Positions 35,401 to 49,310 of a DNA stretch of 64,000 bases are shown here, one piece after another (the stretch's first letter is position 1; each line of letters begins with the position of its first letter). The stretch covers positions 336,654,539 through 336,718,538 of the forward strand of contig NC_133328.1 of NCBI RefSeq assembly GCF_042186555.1. Reading direction: 5' to 3'. The position numbers and the translations under genes were made by a program. The stretch comes from Aquarana catesbeiana (lineage: Eukaryota; Chordata; Amphibia; Anura; Ranidae). The notes below the pieces were generated by a model, which saw nothing but the letters and a program-made list of their open reading frames with translations, was not told the DNA's origin and did not search any database.

Positions 35401-38400
35401 TGCCTGCAGTAGTGATATGATCAGGAAAACACCACCAACCTTCTACAGGTAGCTTTAGCTTGAACACTGTGTAGAGGTCGCACTACACTAACTTGTAGCA
35501 TCAGCTGAACAATGTGCAGAGGTCGCACTACACTTACTTGTAGCTTTAGCTGAACACTGTGCAAAGGTCGCACTACACTAACTTGTAGCTTTAGCTTAAC
35601 ACTGTGCAGAGGTCGCACTACACTAACTTTTAGCTTTAGCTGAACACTGTGCAGAGGTCGCACTACACTAACTTGTAAGCTTTTGCTGAACACTCTGCAG
35701 AGATTGCACTACACTAACTTGTAGCTTTAGCTGAACACTGTGCAGAGGTCGCACTACACTAACTTGTAGCTTTAGCTTAACACTGTGCAGAGGTCACACT
35801 ACACTAACTTGTAGCTTTAGCTGAACTCTGTGCAGAGGTCGCACTACACTAACTTGTAGCTTTGGCTGAACACTGTGCATAGGTTGCACTACACTAACTT
35901 GTAGCTTTAGCTGAACACCGTGCAGAGGTCGCACTACACTAACTTGTAGCTTTAGCTTAACACTGTGCAGAGGTCGCACTACACTAACTTGTAGCTTTGG
36001 CTGAACACTGTGCAGAGGTCACACTACACTAACTTGTAGCTTTAGCTGAACACTGTGCAGAGGTCGCACTACATTAAATTGTAGCTTTAGCTGAACACCG
36101 TGCAGAGGTCGCACGACACTAACTTGTAGCTTTAGCTTAAAACTGTGCAGAGGTCGCACTACACTAACTTGTAGCATTGGCTGAACACTGTGCAGAAGTC
36201 GCACTACACTAACTTGTAGCATCAGCTGAACACTGTGCAGAGGTCACACTACACTAACTTGTAGCTTTAACTGAACACTGTGCAGAGGTCGCACTACACT
36301 AACTTGTAGCTTTAGCTGCACACTGTGCAGAGGTCGCACTTCACTAACTTGTAGCTTTAGCTGAACACTGTGCAGAGGTCACACTACACTAACTTGTAGC
36401 TTTAGCTGAACACGGTGCAGAGGTCGTACTACACTAACTCTTAGCTTTAGCTGAACACTGTGTAGAGGATGCACTACACTAACATTTAAATAATGCAGCT
36501 GCCTGCAGTAGTGATATGATCAGGAAAACACCACCAACCTTCTACAGGTAGCTTTAGCTTGAACACTGTGTAGAGGTCGCACTACACTAACTTGTAGCAT
36601 CAGCTGAACACTGTGCAGAGGTCGACTACACTAACTTGTAGCTTTAGCTGAACACTGTGCAGAGGTCGCACTACACTAACTTGTAGCTTTAGCATACCAC
36701 TGTGCAGATGTCGCACTACACTAACTTGTAGCTTTGGCTAAACACTGTGCAGAGGTCGCACTTCACTAACTTGTAGCTTTAGCTGAACACTGTGCAGAGG
36801 TCACACTACACTAACTTGTAGCTTTAGCTGAACACGGTGCAGAGGTCGTACTACACTAACTCTTAGCTTTAGCTGAACACTGTGTAGAGGATGCGCTACA
36901 GTAACATTTAAATAATGCAGCTGCCTGCAGTAGTGATATGATCAGGAAAACACCACCAACCTTCTACAGGTAGCTTTAGCTTGAACACTGTGTAGAGGTC
37001 GCACTACACTAACTTGTAGCATCAGCTGAACACTGTGCAGAGGTCGCACTACACTAACTTTTAGCTTTAGCTGAACACTGTGCAAAGGTCGCACTACACT
37101 AACTTGTAGCTTTAGCTTAACACTGTGCAGAGGTCGCACTACACTAACTTTTAGCTTTAGCTGAACGCTGTGCAGAGGTCGCACTACACTAACTTGTAGC
37201 TTTTGCTGAACACTCTGCAGAGGTTGCACTACACTTACTTGTAGCTTTAGCTGAGCACTGTGCAGAGGTCGCACTACACTAACTTGTAGCTTTAGCTTAA
37301 CACTGTGCAGAGGTCACACTACACTAACTTGTAGCTTTAGCTGAACTCTGTGCAGAGGTCGCACTACACTAACTTGTAGCTTTGGCTGAACACTGTGCAG
37401 AGGTTGCACTACACTAACTTGTAGCTTTAGCTGAACACCGTGCAGAGGTCGCACTACACTAACTTGTAGCTTTAGCTTAACACTGTGCAGAGGTCGCACT
37501 ACACTAACTTGTAGCTTTGGCTGAACACTGTGCAGAGGTCACACTGCACTAACTTGTAGCTTTAGCTGAACACTGTGCAGAGGTCGCACTACATTAAATT
37601 GTAGCTTTAGCTGAAAACCGTGCAGAGGTCATACGACACTAACTTGTAGCTTTAGCTTAACACTGTGCAGAGGTCGCACTACACTAACTTGTAGCATTGG
37701 CTGAACACTGTGCAGAGGTCGCACTACACTAACTTGTAGCATCAGCTGAACACTGTGCAGAGGTCACTCTACACTAACTTGTAGCTTTAGCTGAACACTG
37801 TGCAGAGGTTGCACTACACTAACTTGTAGCTTTAGCTGAACACTGTGCAGAGGTCGCACTTCACTAACTTGTAGCTTTAGCTGAACACTGTGCAGAGGTC
37901 ACACTACACTAACTTGTAGCTTTAGCTGAACACTGTGTAGAGGATGCACTACACTAACATTTAAATAATGCAGCTGCCTGCAGTAGTGATATGATCAGGA
38001 AAACACCACCAACCTTCTACAGGTATCTTTAGCTTGAACACTGTGTAGAGGTCGCACTACACTTACTTGTAGCATCAGCTGAACACTGTGCAGAGGTCTC
38101 ACTACACTAACTTGTAGCTTTAGCTAAACACTGTGCAAAGGTCGCACTACACTAACTTGTAGCTTTAGCTTAACACTGTGCAGAGGACGCACTACACTAA
38201 CTTTTAGCTTTAGCTTAACACTGTGCAGAGGTCACACTACACTAACTTGTAGCTTTAGCTGAACTCTGTGCAGAGGTCGCACTACACTAACTTGTAGCTT
38301 TGGCTGAACACTGTGCAGCGGTTGCACTACACTAACTTGTAGCTTTAGCTGAACACCGTGCAGAGGTCGCACTACACTAACTTGTAGCTTTAGCTTAACA

Positions 38401-41400
38401 CTGTGCAGAGGTCACACTACACTAACTTGTAGCTTTAGCATAACACTGTGCAGATGTCGCACTACACTAACTTGTAGCTTTGGCTGAACACTGTGCAGAG
38501 GTCGCACTTCACTAACTTGTAGCTTTAGCTGAACACTGTGCAGAGGTCACACTACACTAACTTGTAGCTTTAGTTGAACACGGTGCAGAGGTCGTACTAC
38601 ACTAACTCTTAGCTTTAGTTGAACACTGTGTAGAGGATGCACTACACTAACATTTAAATAATGCAGCTGCCTGCAGTAGTGATATGATCAGGAAAACACC
38701 ACCAACCTTCTACAGGTAGCTTTAGCTTGAACACTGTGTAGAGGTCGCACTACACTAACTTGTAGCATCAGCTGAACACTGTGCAGAGGTCGCACTACAC
38801 TAACTCTTAGCTTTAGCTGAACACTGTGCAAAGGTCGCACTACACTAACTTGTAGCTTTAGCTTAACACTGTGCAGAGGTCGAACTACACTAACTTTTAG
38901 CTTTAGCTGAACGCTGTGCAGAGGTCGCACTACACTAACTTGTAGCTTTTGCTGAACACTCTGCAGAGGTTGCACTACACTAACTTGTAGCTTTAGCTGA
39001 GCACTGTGCAGAGGTCGCACTACACTAACTTGTAGCTTTAGCTTAACACTGTGCAGAGGTCACACTACACTAACTTGTAGCTTTAGCTGAACTCTGTGCA
39101 GAGGTCGCACTACACTAACTTGTAGCTTTGGCTGAACACTGTGCAGAGGTTGCACTACACTAACTTGTAGCTTTAGCTGAACACCGTGCAGAGGTCGCAC
39201 TACACTAACTTGTAGCTTTAGCTTAACACTGTGCCGAGGTCGCACTACACTAACTTGTAGCTTTGGCTGAACACTGTGCAGAGGTCACACTACACTAACT
39301 TGTAGCTTTAGCTGAACACTGTGCAGAGGTCGCACTACATTAAATTGTAGCTTTAGCTGAACACCGTGCAGAGGTCATACGACACTAACTTGTAGCTGTA
39401 GCTTAACACTGTGCAGAGGTCGCACTACACTAACTTGTAGCATTGGCTGAACACTGTGCAGAGGTCGCACTACACTAACTTGTAGCATCAGCTGAACACT
39501 GTGTAGAGGTCACACTACACTAACTTGTAGCTTTAGCTTAACACTGTGCAGAGGTCGCACTACACTAACTTGTAGCTTTGGCTGAACACTGTGCAGAGGT
39601 CACACTACACTAACTTGTAGCTTTAGCTGAACACTGTGCAGAGGTCGCACTACATTAAATTGTAGCTTTAGCTGAACACCATGCAGAGGTCATACGACAC
39701 TAACTTGTAGCTTTAGCTTAACACTGTGCAGAGGTCGCACTACACTAACTTGTAGCATTGGCTGAACACTGTGCAGAGGTCGCACTACACTAACTTGTAG
39801 CATCAGCTGAACACTGTGCAGAGGTCACACTACACTAACTTGTAGCTTTAGCTGAACACTGTGCAGAGGTCGCACTACACTAACTTGTAGCTTTAGCTGA
39901 ACACTGTGCAGAGGTCGCACTTCACTAACTTGTAGCTTTAGCTGAACACTGTGCAGAGGTCACACTACACTAACTTGTAGCTTTAGCTGAACACGGTGCA
40001 GAGCTCGTACTACACTAACTCTTAGCTTTAGCTGAACACTGTGTAGAGGATGCGCTACAGTAACATTTAAATAATGCAGCTGCCTGCAGTAGTGATATGA
40101 TCAGGAAAACACCACCAACCTTCTACAGGTAGCTTTAGCTTGAACACTGTGTAGAGGTCGCACTACACTAACTTGTAGCATCAGCTGAACACTGTGCAGA
40201 GGTCGCACTACACTAACTTGTAGCTTAACTCAACACTGTGCAAAGGTCGCACTACACTAACTTGTAGCTTTAGCTTAACACTGTGCAGAGGTCGCACTAC
40301 ACTAACTTTTAGCTTTAGCTTAACACTGTGCAGAGGTCACACTACACTAACTTGTAGCTTTAGCTGAACTCTGTGCAGAGGTCGCACTACACTAACTTGT
40401 AGCTTTGGCTGAACACTGTGCAGCGGTTGCACTACACTAACTTGTAGCTTTAGCTGAACACCGTGCAGAGGTCGCACTACACTAACTTGTAGCTTTAGCT
40501 TAACACTGTGCAGAGGTCGCACTACACTAACTTGTAGCTTTAATTGAAATCTGTGCAGAGGTCGCACGACACTAACTTGTAGCTTTAACTTAACACTGTG
40601 CAGAGGTCGCACTACACTAACTTGTAGCTTTGGCTGAACACTGTGCAGAGGTCACACTACACTAACTTGAAGCTTTAGCTGAACACTGTGCAGAGGTCGC
40701 ACTACATTAAATTGTAGCTTTAGCTGAACACCGTGCAGAGGTCGCACGACACTAACTTGTAGCTTTAGCTTAACACTGTGCAGAGGTCGCACTACACTAA
40801 CTTGTAGCATTGGCTGAACACTGTGCAGAGATCGCACTACACTAACTTGTAGCATCAGCTGAACACTGTGCATAGGTCACACTACACTAACTTGTAGCTT
40901 TAGCTGAACACTGTGCAGAGGTCGCACTACACTAAATTGTAACTTTAGCTGAACACTGTGCAAAGGTCGCACTACACTGACTTGTAGCTTTAGTGAAAAC
41001 ACTGTGCAGAGGTCGCACTACACTAACTTGTAGCTTTAGCTGAACACTGTGCAGAGGTCACACTACACTAACTTGTAGCTTTAGCTGAACACGGTGCAGA
41101 GGTCGCACTACACTAACTCTTAGCTTTAGCTGAACACTGTGTAGAGGACGCACTACACTAACGTTTAAATAATGCAGCTGCCTGCAGTAGTGATATGATC
41201 AGGAAAACACCACCATCCTTCTACAGGTAGCTTTAGCTTGAACACTGTGCAGAGGTCACACTACACTAACTTGTAGCTTTAGCTGAACACTGTGCAGAGG
41301 TCACACTACACTAACTTGTAGCTTTGGCTGAACACTGTGCAGAGTTTGCACTACACTAACTTGTAGCTTTAGCTGGACACTGTGCAGAGGTCACTCTACA

Positions 41401-44400
41401 CTAACTTGTAGCTTTAGCTGAACACGGTGCAGAGGTCGCACTACACTAACTCTTAGCTTTAGCTGAACACTGTGTAGAGGACGCACTACACTAACGTTTA
41501 AATAATGCAGCTGCCTGCAGTAGTGATATGATCAGGAAAACACCACCATCCTTCTACAGGTAGCTTTAGCTTGAACACTGTGCAGAGGTCACATTACACT
41601 AACTTGTAGCTTTAGCTGAACACTGTGCAGAGGTCACACTACACTAACTTGTAGCTTTGGCTGAACACTGTGCAGAGTTTGCACTACACTAACTTGTAGC
41701 TTTAGCTGGACACTGTGCAGAGGTCACTCTACACTAACTTGTAGCTTTTGCTGAACACTGTGCAGAGGTTGCACTACACTAAATTGTAGCTTTAGCTGAA
41801 CACTGTGCAAAGGTCGCACTACACTGACTTGTAGCTTTAGTGAAAACACTGTGCAGAGGTCGTACTACATTAACTTGTAGCTTTAGCTGAACACTGTGCA
41901 GAGGTCGCACTACACCAACTCTTAGCTTTAGCTGAACACTGTGTAGAGGATGCACTACACTAACGTTTATATAATGTAGCTGCCTGCAGTAGTGATAGGA
42001 TCAGAAAAACACCTCCAACCTTTTACAGGTAGCTTTAGCTTGAACACTGTGCAGAGGTCACACTACACTAACTTGTAGCTTTAGCTGAACACTGTGCAGA
42101 GGTCACACTACACTAACTTGTAGCTTTAGCTGAACACTGTGCAGAGGTCGCACTACACTAACTTGTATCTTTAGCTGAACACTGTGCAGAGGTCGCTCTA
42201 CACTAACTCATAGCTTTAGCTGAATACTGTGCAGAGGGCACACTACACTAACATTTAAATAATGTGGCTGCCTGCGGTAGTGATAGGATCAGAAAAACAC
42301 CACCAATCTTCTACAGGCAGCTTTAGCTTGAACACTGTGCAGAGGTCGCTCTACACTAACTCGTAGCTTTAGCTGAACACTGTGCAGAGAATGCACTACA
42401 TTAACGTGTAAATAATGTACACTGCCTGCGGTAGTGATAGGATCAGAAAAACACCACCAATCTTCTACAGGTAGCTTTAGCTGAACACTGTGAAGAGGTT
42501 GCACTACACTACCTTGCAGCTTTAGCTGAACACTGTGCAGAGGTCTCATTACACTAACTCATAGCTTTAGCTGAACACTATGCAGAGAATGCACTACATT
42601 AACGTGTAAATAATGTAGCTGCCTGCGGTAGTGATAGGATCAGAAAAACACCACCAATCTTCTACAGGTAGCTTTAGCTGAACACCGTGAAGAGGTCGCA
42701 CTACACTAACTTGTAGCTTTACCTAAACATTGTGCAGAGGTCGCACTACACTAACATGTAGCTTTAGATGAACACTGTGCAGAGGTCGCACTAAACTAAC
42801 CTGTAGCTTTAGCTAAACACTGTGCAGAGGTCGCACTACTCTAACTTGTAGCTTTAGCTGAACACTGTGTAGAGGTCGCACTACACTAACTTGTAGCTTT
42901 AGCTGAACACTGTGCTGAGGTCGCACTACACTAACTTGTAGCTTTAGCTGAACACTGTGCAGAGGTCGCACTACACTTACTCGTAGCTTTAGCTGAACAC
43001 TGTGCAGTGGATGCACTACACTAACGTTTAAATAATGTAGCAGCCTGTGGTAGTGAAAGGATCAGGAAAACACTACCAATCTTCTAAAGGTAGACTTTAT
43101 TTACTACATTAACTTGTAGCTTTAGCTGAACACTGTGCAGAGGTCGCACTACACTAACTTGTAGCTTTAGCTGAACACTGTGTAGCGGTCACACTACACT
43201 AACTTGTAGCTTTAGCTGAACACTGTGCAGAGGTCGCACTACACTAACTTGAAGCTTTTACTGAACACTGTGCAGAGGTCGCACTACACTAATTCATAGC
43301 TTTGATAGAACACTGTGCAGAGGACCCACTACACTAACATTTAAAAAATGTAGCTGCCTGCGGTAGTGATAGGATCAGGAAAACACCACCAACCTTCTAA
43401 AGGTAGCTTTAGCTTGAACACTGTGCAGAGGTCGCACTACACTAACTTGTAGCTTTAGCTGAACACTGCGCAGAGGTTGCACTACACTAACTTGCAGCTT
43501 TAGCTGAACACTGTGCAGAGGTCGCATTACACTAACTCGTAGCTTTAGCTGAACACTGTGCAGAGGATGCACTACACTAACGTTTAAATAATGTAGCTGC
43601 CTGTGGTAGTGATAGCATCAGGAAAACACCACCAATCTTCTACAGGTATCCATAGCTGAACACTGTGCAGAGGTCACACTACACTAACGTGTAAATAATG
43701 TAGCTGCCTGCGGCAGTGATAGGATCAGAAAAACACCACTGATCTTCTACAGGTAGCTTTAGCTGAATACTGTGAAGAGGTCGCACTACACTAACTTGTA
43801 ACCTTAGCTGAACACTGTGCAGAGGTCGCACTACACTCACTCATAGTTTTAGCTGAACACTGTGCAGAGAACGCACTACACTAACTTGTAGCTTTTAGCT
43901 GAACACTGTGCAGAGGTCGCGCTACACTAACTTGTAGCTTTAGCTGAACACTGTGTAGAGTTCGCACTACACTAACTTGTAGCTTTAGCTGAACACTGTG
44001 CAGAGGTCACACTACACTAACTTGTAGCTTTAGCTGAACACTGTGTAGAGGTCGCACTACACTAACTTGTAGCTTTAGCTGAACACTGTGCTGAGGTCGC
44101 ACTACACTAACTTGTAGCTTTAGCTGAACACTGTGCAGTTGACGCACTACACTAACGATTAAATAATGTAGCTGCCTGTGGTAGTGATAGGATCAGGAAA
44201 ACACCACCAATCTTCTAAAGGTAGCTTTAGCTTGAACACTGTGCAGAGGTCGCACTACACTAACTTGTAGCTTTAGCTGAACACTGTGCAGAGGTCAAAC
44301 TACACTAACTCGTAGCTTTAGTTGAACACTGTGCAGAGGACATACTACACAAACATTTAAATAATGTAGCTGCCTGCGGTAGTGATAGGATCAGAAAAAC

Positions 44401-45041
44401 ACCACCAATCTCCTACAAGTAGCTTTAGCTGAACACTGTGCAGAGGTTGTACTACACTAACTTGTAGCTTTAGCTGAACACTGTGCAGAGGTCACACTAC
44501 AATTACTGGTAGCTTTAGCTGAACACTGTGCAGAGGATGCACTACACTAACTTGAAGCTTTAGCTGAACACTGTGCAGAGGTCGCACTACACTAACATGT
44601 AGCTTTAGATGAACACTGTGTAGAGGTCGCACTACACTAACTTGTAGTTTTAGTTGAACACTGTGCAGAGGTCGCACTACACTAACTTGTAGCTTTAGCT
44701 GAACACTGTGTAGAGGTCGCACTACACTAACTTGTAGCTTTAGCTGAACACTGTGCAGAGGTTGCACTACACTTACACGTAGCTTTAGCTGAACACTGTG
44801 CAAATGATGCAATACACTAACGTTTAAATAATGTAGCTGCCTGCAGTAGTGAAAGGATCAGGGAAACACCACCAACCTTCTAAAGGTAGCTTTAGCTTGA
44901 ACACTGTGCAGAGGTCGCACTACACTAACTTGTAGCTTTAGCTGAACACTGTGCAGAGGTTGCACTACACTAACTTGCAGCTTTAGTTGAACACTGTGCA
45001 GAGGTCGCACTACACTAACTTGTAGCTTTAGCTGAACACTG
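32425..45041. repeat. ~12.6-kb higher-order unit, first copy
   Basis: This block recurs to the right. 32578-32934 matches 46085-46441 and 33161-33448 matches 46668-46955 (offset 13,507). 34241 onward matches 50111 onward (offset 15,870, becoming 15,872 after a small indel near 35030). The offset step of 2,363 equals the inserted transposon plus TTA. The left border near 32425 is approximate because all flanks are similar monomers. Confidence 0.85.
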
Positions 45042-46053
45042 TGCAGAGGTCGCACTACACTAACTTGTAGCTTTTACTGAACACTCTGCAGAGGTTGCAC
45101 TACACTAACTTGTAGCTTTAGCTGAACACTCTGCAGAGGTTGCACTACACTAACTTGTAGCTTTAGCTGAACACTGTGCAGAGGTCAAACTACACTAACT
45201 CGTAGCTTTAGTTGAACACTGTGCAGAGGACATACTACACAAACATTTAAATAATGTAGCTGCCTGCGGTAGTGATAGGATCAGAAAAACACCACCAATC
45301 TCCTACAAGTAGCTTTAGCTGAACACTGTGCAGAGGTTGTACTACACTAACTTGTAGCTTTAGCTGAACACTGTGCAGAGGTCACACTACAATTACTGGT
45401 AGCTTTAGCTGAACACTGTGCAGAGGATGCACTACACTAACTTGAAGCTTTAGCTGAACACTGTGCAGAGGTCGCACTACACTAACATGTAGCTTTAGAT
45501 GAACACTGTGTAGAGGTCGCACTACACTAACTTGTAGTTTTAGTTGAACACTGTGCAGAGGTCGCACTACACTAACTTGTAGCTTTAGCTGAACACTGTG
45601 TAGAGGTCGCACTACACTAACTTGTAGCTTTAGCTGAACACTGTGCAGAGGTTGCACTACACTTACACGTAGCTTTAGCTGAACACTGTGCAAATGATGC
45701 AATACACTAACGTTTAAATAATGTAGCTGCCTGCAGTAGTGAAAGGATCAGGGAAACACCACCAACCTTCTAAAGGTAGCTTTAGCTTGAACACTGTGCA
45801 GAGGTCGCACTACACTAACTTGTAGCTTTAGCTGAACACTGTGCAGAGGTTGCACTACACTAACTTGCAGCTTTAGTTGAACACTGTGCAGAGGTCGCAC
45901 TACACTAACTTGTAGCTTTAGCTGAACACTGTGCAGAGGTCGCACTACACTAACTTGTAGCTTTTACTGAACACTCTGCAGAGGTTGCACTACACTAACT
46001 TGTAGCTTTAGCTGAACACTCTGCAGAGGTTGCACTACACTAACTTGTAGCTT
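44274..46053. repeat. 890-bp tandem duplication within the satellite
   Basis: 44274-45163 and 45164-46053 are the same wherever I compared them, including rare variants (gaggtcaaac, the catactacacaaac word, the caaatgatgcaatac word). The duplication spans the inferred junction of the 12.6-kb units (about 45041), which explains why their present offset is 13,507 and not about 12,617. Confidence 0.85.
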
Positions 46054-47744
46054 TAGCGTAACACTGTGCAGAGGTCGCACTACACTAACTAGTAGCTTTG
46101 GCTGAACACTGTGCAGAGGTCGCACTAACACTAACTTGTAGCTTTAGCTGAACGCTGTGCAGAGGTCGCAATACACTGACTTGTAGCTTTTGCTGAACAC
46201 TCTGCAGGGGTTGCACTACACTAACTTGTAGCTTTAGCTGAACACTGTGCAGAGGTCGCACTACACTAACTTGTAGCTTTAGCTTAACACTGTGCAGAGG
46301 TAGCACTACACTAACTTGTAGCTTTAGCTGAAATCTGTGCAGAGGTCGCACTACACTAACTTGTAGCTTTAGCATAACACTGTGCAGAGGTCGCACTACA
46401 CTAACTTGTAGCTTTGGCTGAACACTGTGCAGAGGTTGCACTTCACTAACTTGTAGCTTTAGCTGAACACTGTGCAGAGGTCACACTACACTAACTTGTA
46501 GCTTTAGCTGAACACGGTGCAGAGGTCGTACTACACTAACTTGTAGCTTTAGTGAAAACACTGTGCAGAGGTCGCACTACACTAACTTGTAGATTTAGCT
46601 GAACACTGTGTAGAGGATGCACTACACTAACATTTAAATAATGCAGCTGCCTGCAGTAGTGATATGATCAGGAAAACACCACCAACCTTCTACAGGTAGC
46701 TTTAGCTTGAACACTGTGTAGAGGTCGCACTACACTAACTTGTAGCATCAGCTGAACACTGTGCATAGGTCCCACTAAACTAACTTGCAGCTTTAGCTGA
46801 ACACTGTGCAGAGGTCGCACTACACTAACTTGTAGCTTTAGCTGAACTCTGTGCAGAGGTTGCACTACACTAACTTGTAGCTTTAGCTGAACACCGTGCA
46901 GAGGTCGCACTACACTAACTTGTAGCTTTAGCTTAACACTGTGCAGAGGTCGCACTACACTAACTTGTAGCTTTGGCTGAACACTGTGCAGAGGTCACAC
47001 TACACTAACTTGTAGCTTTAGCTGAACACTGTGCAGAGGTCGCACTACATTAAATTGTAGCTTTAGCTGAACACCGTGCAGAGGTCGCACGACACTAACT
47101 TGTAGCTTTAGCTTAACACTGTGCAGAGGTCGCACTACACTAACTTGTAGCATTGGCTGAACACTGTGCAGAGGTCGCACTACACTAACTTGTAGCATCA
47201 GCTGAACACTGTGCAGAGGTCACACTACACTAACTTGTAGCTTTAGCTGAACACTGTGCAGAGGTCGCACTACACTAAATTATAACTTTAGCTGAACACT
47301 GTGCAAAGGTCGCACTACACTGACTTGTAGCTTTAGTGAAAACACTGTGCAGAGGTCGCACTACACTAACTTGTAGCTTTAGCTGAACACTGTGTAGAGG
47401 ATGCACTACACTAACATTTAAATAATGCAGCTGCCTGCAGTAGTGATATGATCAGGAAAACACCACCAACCTTCTACAGGTAGCTTTAGCTTGAACACTG
47501 TGTAGAGGTCACACTACACTAACTTGTAGCATCAGCTGAACACTGTGCAGAGGTCGCACTAAACTAACCTGTAGCTTTAGCTGAACACTGTGCAGAGGTC
47601 GCACTACTCTAACTTGTAGCTTTAGCTGAACACTGTGTAGAGGTCGCACTACACTAACTTGTAGCTTTAGCTGAACACTGTGCTGAGGTCGCACTACACT
47701 AACTTGTAGCTTTAGCTGAACACTGTGCAGAGGTTGCACTACAC

Positions 47745-47747
47745 TTA
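47745..47747 (+). repeat. TTA target-site duplication (left) of foldback element
   Basis: TTA precedes TGCCGC. The other copy is 50108-50110. The paralogous satellite copy has a single TTA at 34238-34240 with no insertion. Confidence 0.93.
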
Positions 47748-48537
47748 TGCCGCTTACACACGAGCGGACTTTCTATCCTACTTGGTCCGGCACACTTTCC
47801 GACGGACTTTGTCCGCCAGGTGCGCCGGACTTTAAAACGGACGGACTTGCCCACACACGCCGGGACTTTCCGGCGGGCTAAGTCCGCCCGTCTTTCCGAC
47901 GGACTTTCGCCGGAGTTCCGGCGGACTTTCAGAATGAACGGACTTGCCCACACACGGACAAGTCCGTTCATTTTGAACGTGACTCAGGTGCGACGGGACT
48001 AGAAAAGGATGTCAATCTTGCCGCTTTTATCGGCGAGATTGACACCTTACTAGCCCCGTCGCGGGGCATACCAGGCCCTTAGGTCTGGTATGGATTATAA
48101 AGGGGAACCCCGCTACGCCGAAAAAACGGCGTGGGGTCCCCCTAAAATCCATACCAGACCCCGATCCGAGCACGCAGCCTGGCCGGTCAGGAAAGGGGGT
48201 GGGGACGAGCGAGCGCCCCCCCCCCTCCTGAACCGTACCAGGCCGCATGCCCTCAACATGGGGGTGGGTGCTTTGGGGGAGGGGGGCGCCCTGCGCCCCC
48301 CCCCCCAAAGCACCTTGTCCCCATGTTGATGAGGACAAGGGCCTCTTCCCGACAACCCTGGCCGTTGGTTGTCGGGGTCTGCGGGCGGGGGCTTATCGGA
48401 ATCTGGGAGCCCCCTTTAATAAGGGGGCCCCCAGATCCCGGCCCCCCACCCTATGTAAATGAGTATGGGGTACATGGTACCCCTACCCATTTACCTAGGA
48501 AAAAAGTGTAAGTAATAAAACACACTACACAGGTTTT

Positions 48538-48837
48538 TAAAATATTTTATTAAACAGCTCCGGGGGGGGGGATCTTCCTCCGGCTTCGGGGGTCTTCTTC
48601 CGGCTTCGGGGGTCCCTCCGCTTCATCTTCTCCCGGCGTCCGGTTGGTTCTTCTCCGCTCTCTTCTCCCGGTGTTCCTGTTCTTCGGCCGGCTCCTCTGC
48701 TGTCTTCAATTAGCTCTCTTGCCAGCAGAGGTCCGGACTTCTGGGCTTCTGGGCTTCTGGGCTTCTCTTCCCCAGATGTTGACACGACGCTCTCTCCTGC
48801 TGGACTGCTCTCCGAGGGCTGCGTTGTGACTTATATA
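48538..48837 (-). ncRNA. Predicted short Pol II transcription unit, left arm
   Basis: TATATAAG on the minus strand at 48830-48837 and AATAAA on the minus strand at 48546-48551, about 285 bp apart. This is the mirror image of the right-arm unit. An open frame exists (minus, from 48785) with Arg/Glu/Pro-rich composition and no recognisable domain, so I treat the product as a possible non-coding RNA. Confidence 0.4.
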
Positions 48838-49000
48838 GGTGGAGACCCCGCCCCCTTTTGATGTCACAGTCCCTGGGCATGCTGGGACTGTGACGTTTTA
48901 GGGGGCGTGGTCACTGGGTGATGTTGACCACGCCCCCTAAAACGTCACAGTCCCAGCATGCCCAGGGACTGTGACATCAAAAGGGGGCGGGGTCTCCACC

Positions 49001-49310
49001 TATATAAGTCACAACGCAGCCCTCGGAGAGCAGTCCAGCAGGAGAGAGCGTCGTGTCAACATCTGGGGAAGAGAAGCCCAGAAGCCCAGAAGCCCAGAAG
49101 CCCAGAAGTCCGGACCTCTGCTGGCAAGAGAGCTAATTGAAGACAGCAGAGGAGCCGGCCGAAGAACAGGAACACCGGGAGAAGAGAGCGGAGAAGAACC
49201 AACCGGACGCCGGGAGAAGATGAAGCGGAGGGACCCCCGAAGCCGGAAGAAGACCCCCGAAGCCGGAGGAAGATCCCCCCCCCCGGAGCTGTTTAATAAA
49301 ATATTTTAAA
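49001..49310 (+). ncRNA. Predicted short Pol II transcription unit, right arm
   Basis: TATATAAG at 49001-49008, a repeated agcccagaag block (49075-49107), AATAAA at 49295-49300 and a following GT-rich stretch. CRE-like words (tgacatca, acgtcac) lie just upstream toward the palindrome centre. An open frame passes through but shows only low-complexity basic/acidic sequence; coding is unproven. Confidence 0.4.

Larger units (their letters stand above)
22910..47744. repeat. 45-bp satellite array with ~62-bp spacers (left and central part)
   Basis: The consensus monomer is 45 bp: actaacttgtagctttagct + gaacactgtgcagaggtcgc + actac. Monomers run head to tail. At irregular intervals of a few hundred to about 1,400 bp, a ~62-bp spacer (attta aataatg...cttctacag) interrupts them, always followed by a variant monomer with an extra T (gcttgaac). 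Monomers mutate mainly at a few positions (gtcg/gtca, tgtag/tttag, gctg/gctt). Minus-strand frames reading VRPLHSVQLKLQVSV are open because 45 is divisible by three; not genes. Confidence 0.97.

Noticed and set aside
47699..48338. ORFs running from satellite into the foldback element
   Set aside because: They cross an exact transposon border and are chance frames in GC-rich terminal sequence.
48971..49309. 112-codon ORF in the foldback right arm and its mirror in the left arm
   Set aside because: Composition is low-complexity Arg/Glu/Pro, the frame starts upstream of the TATA box, and no known domain is visible.
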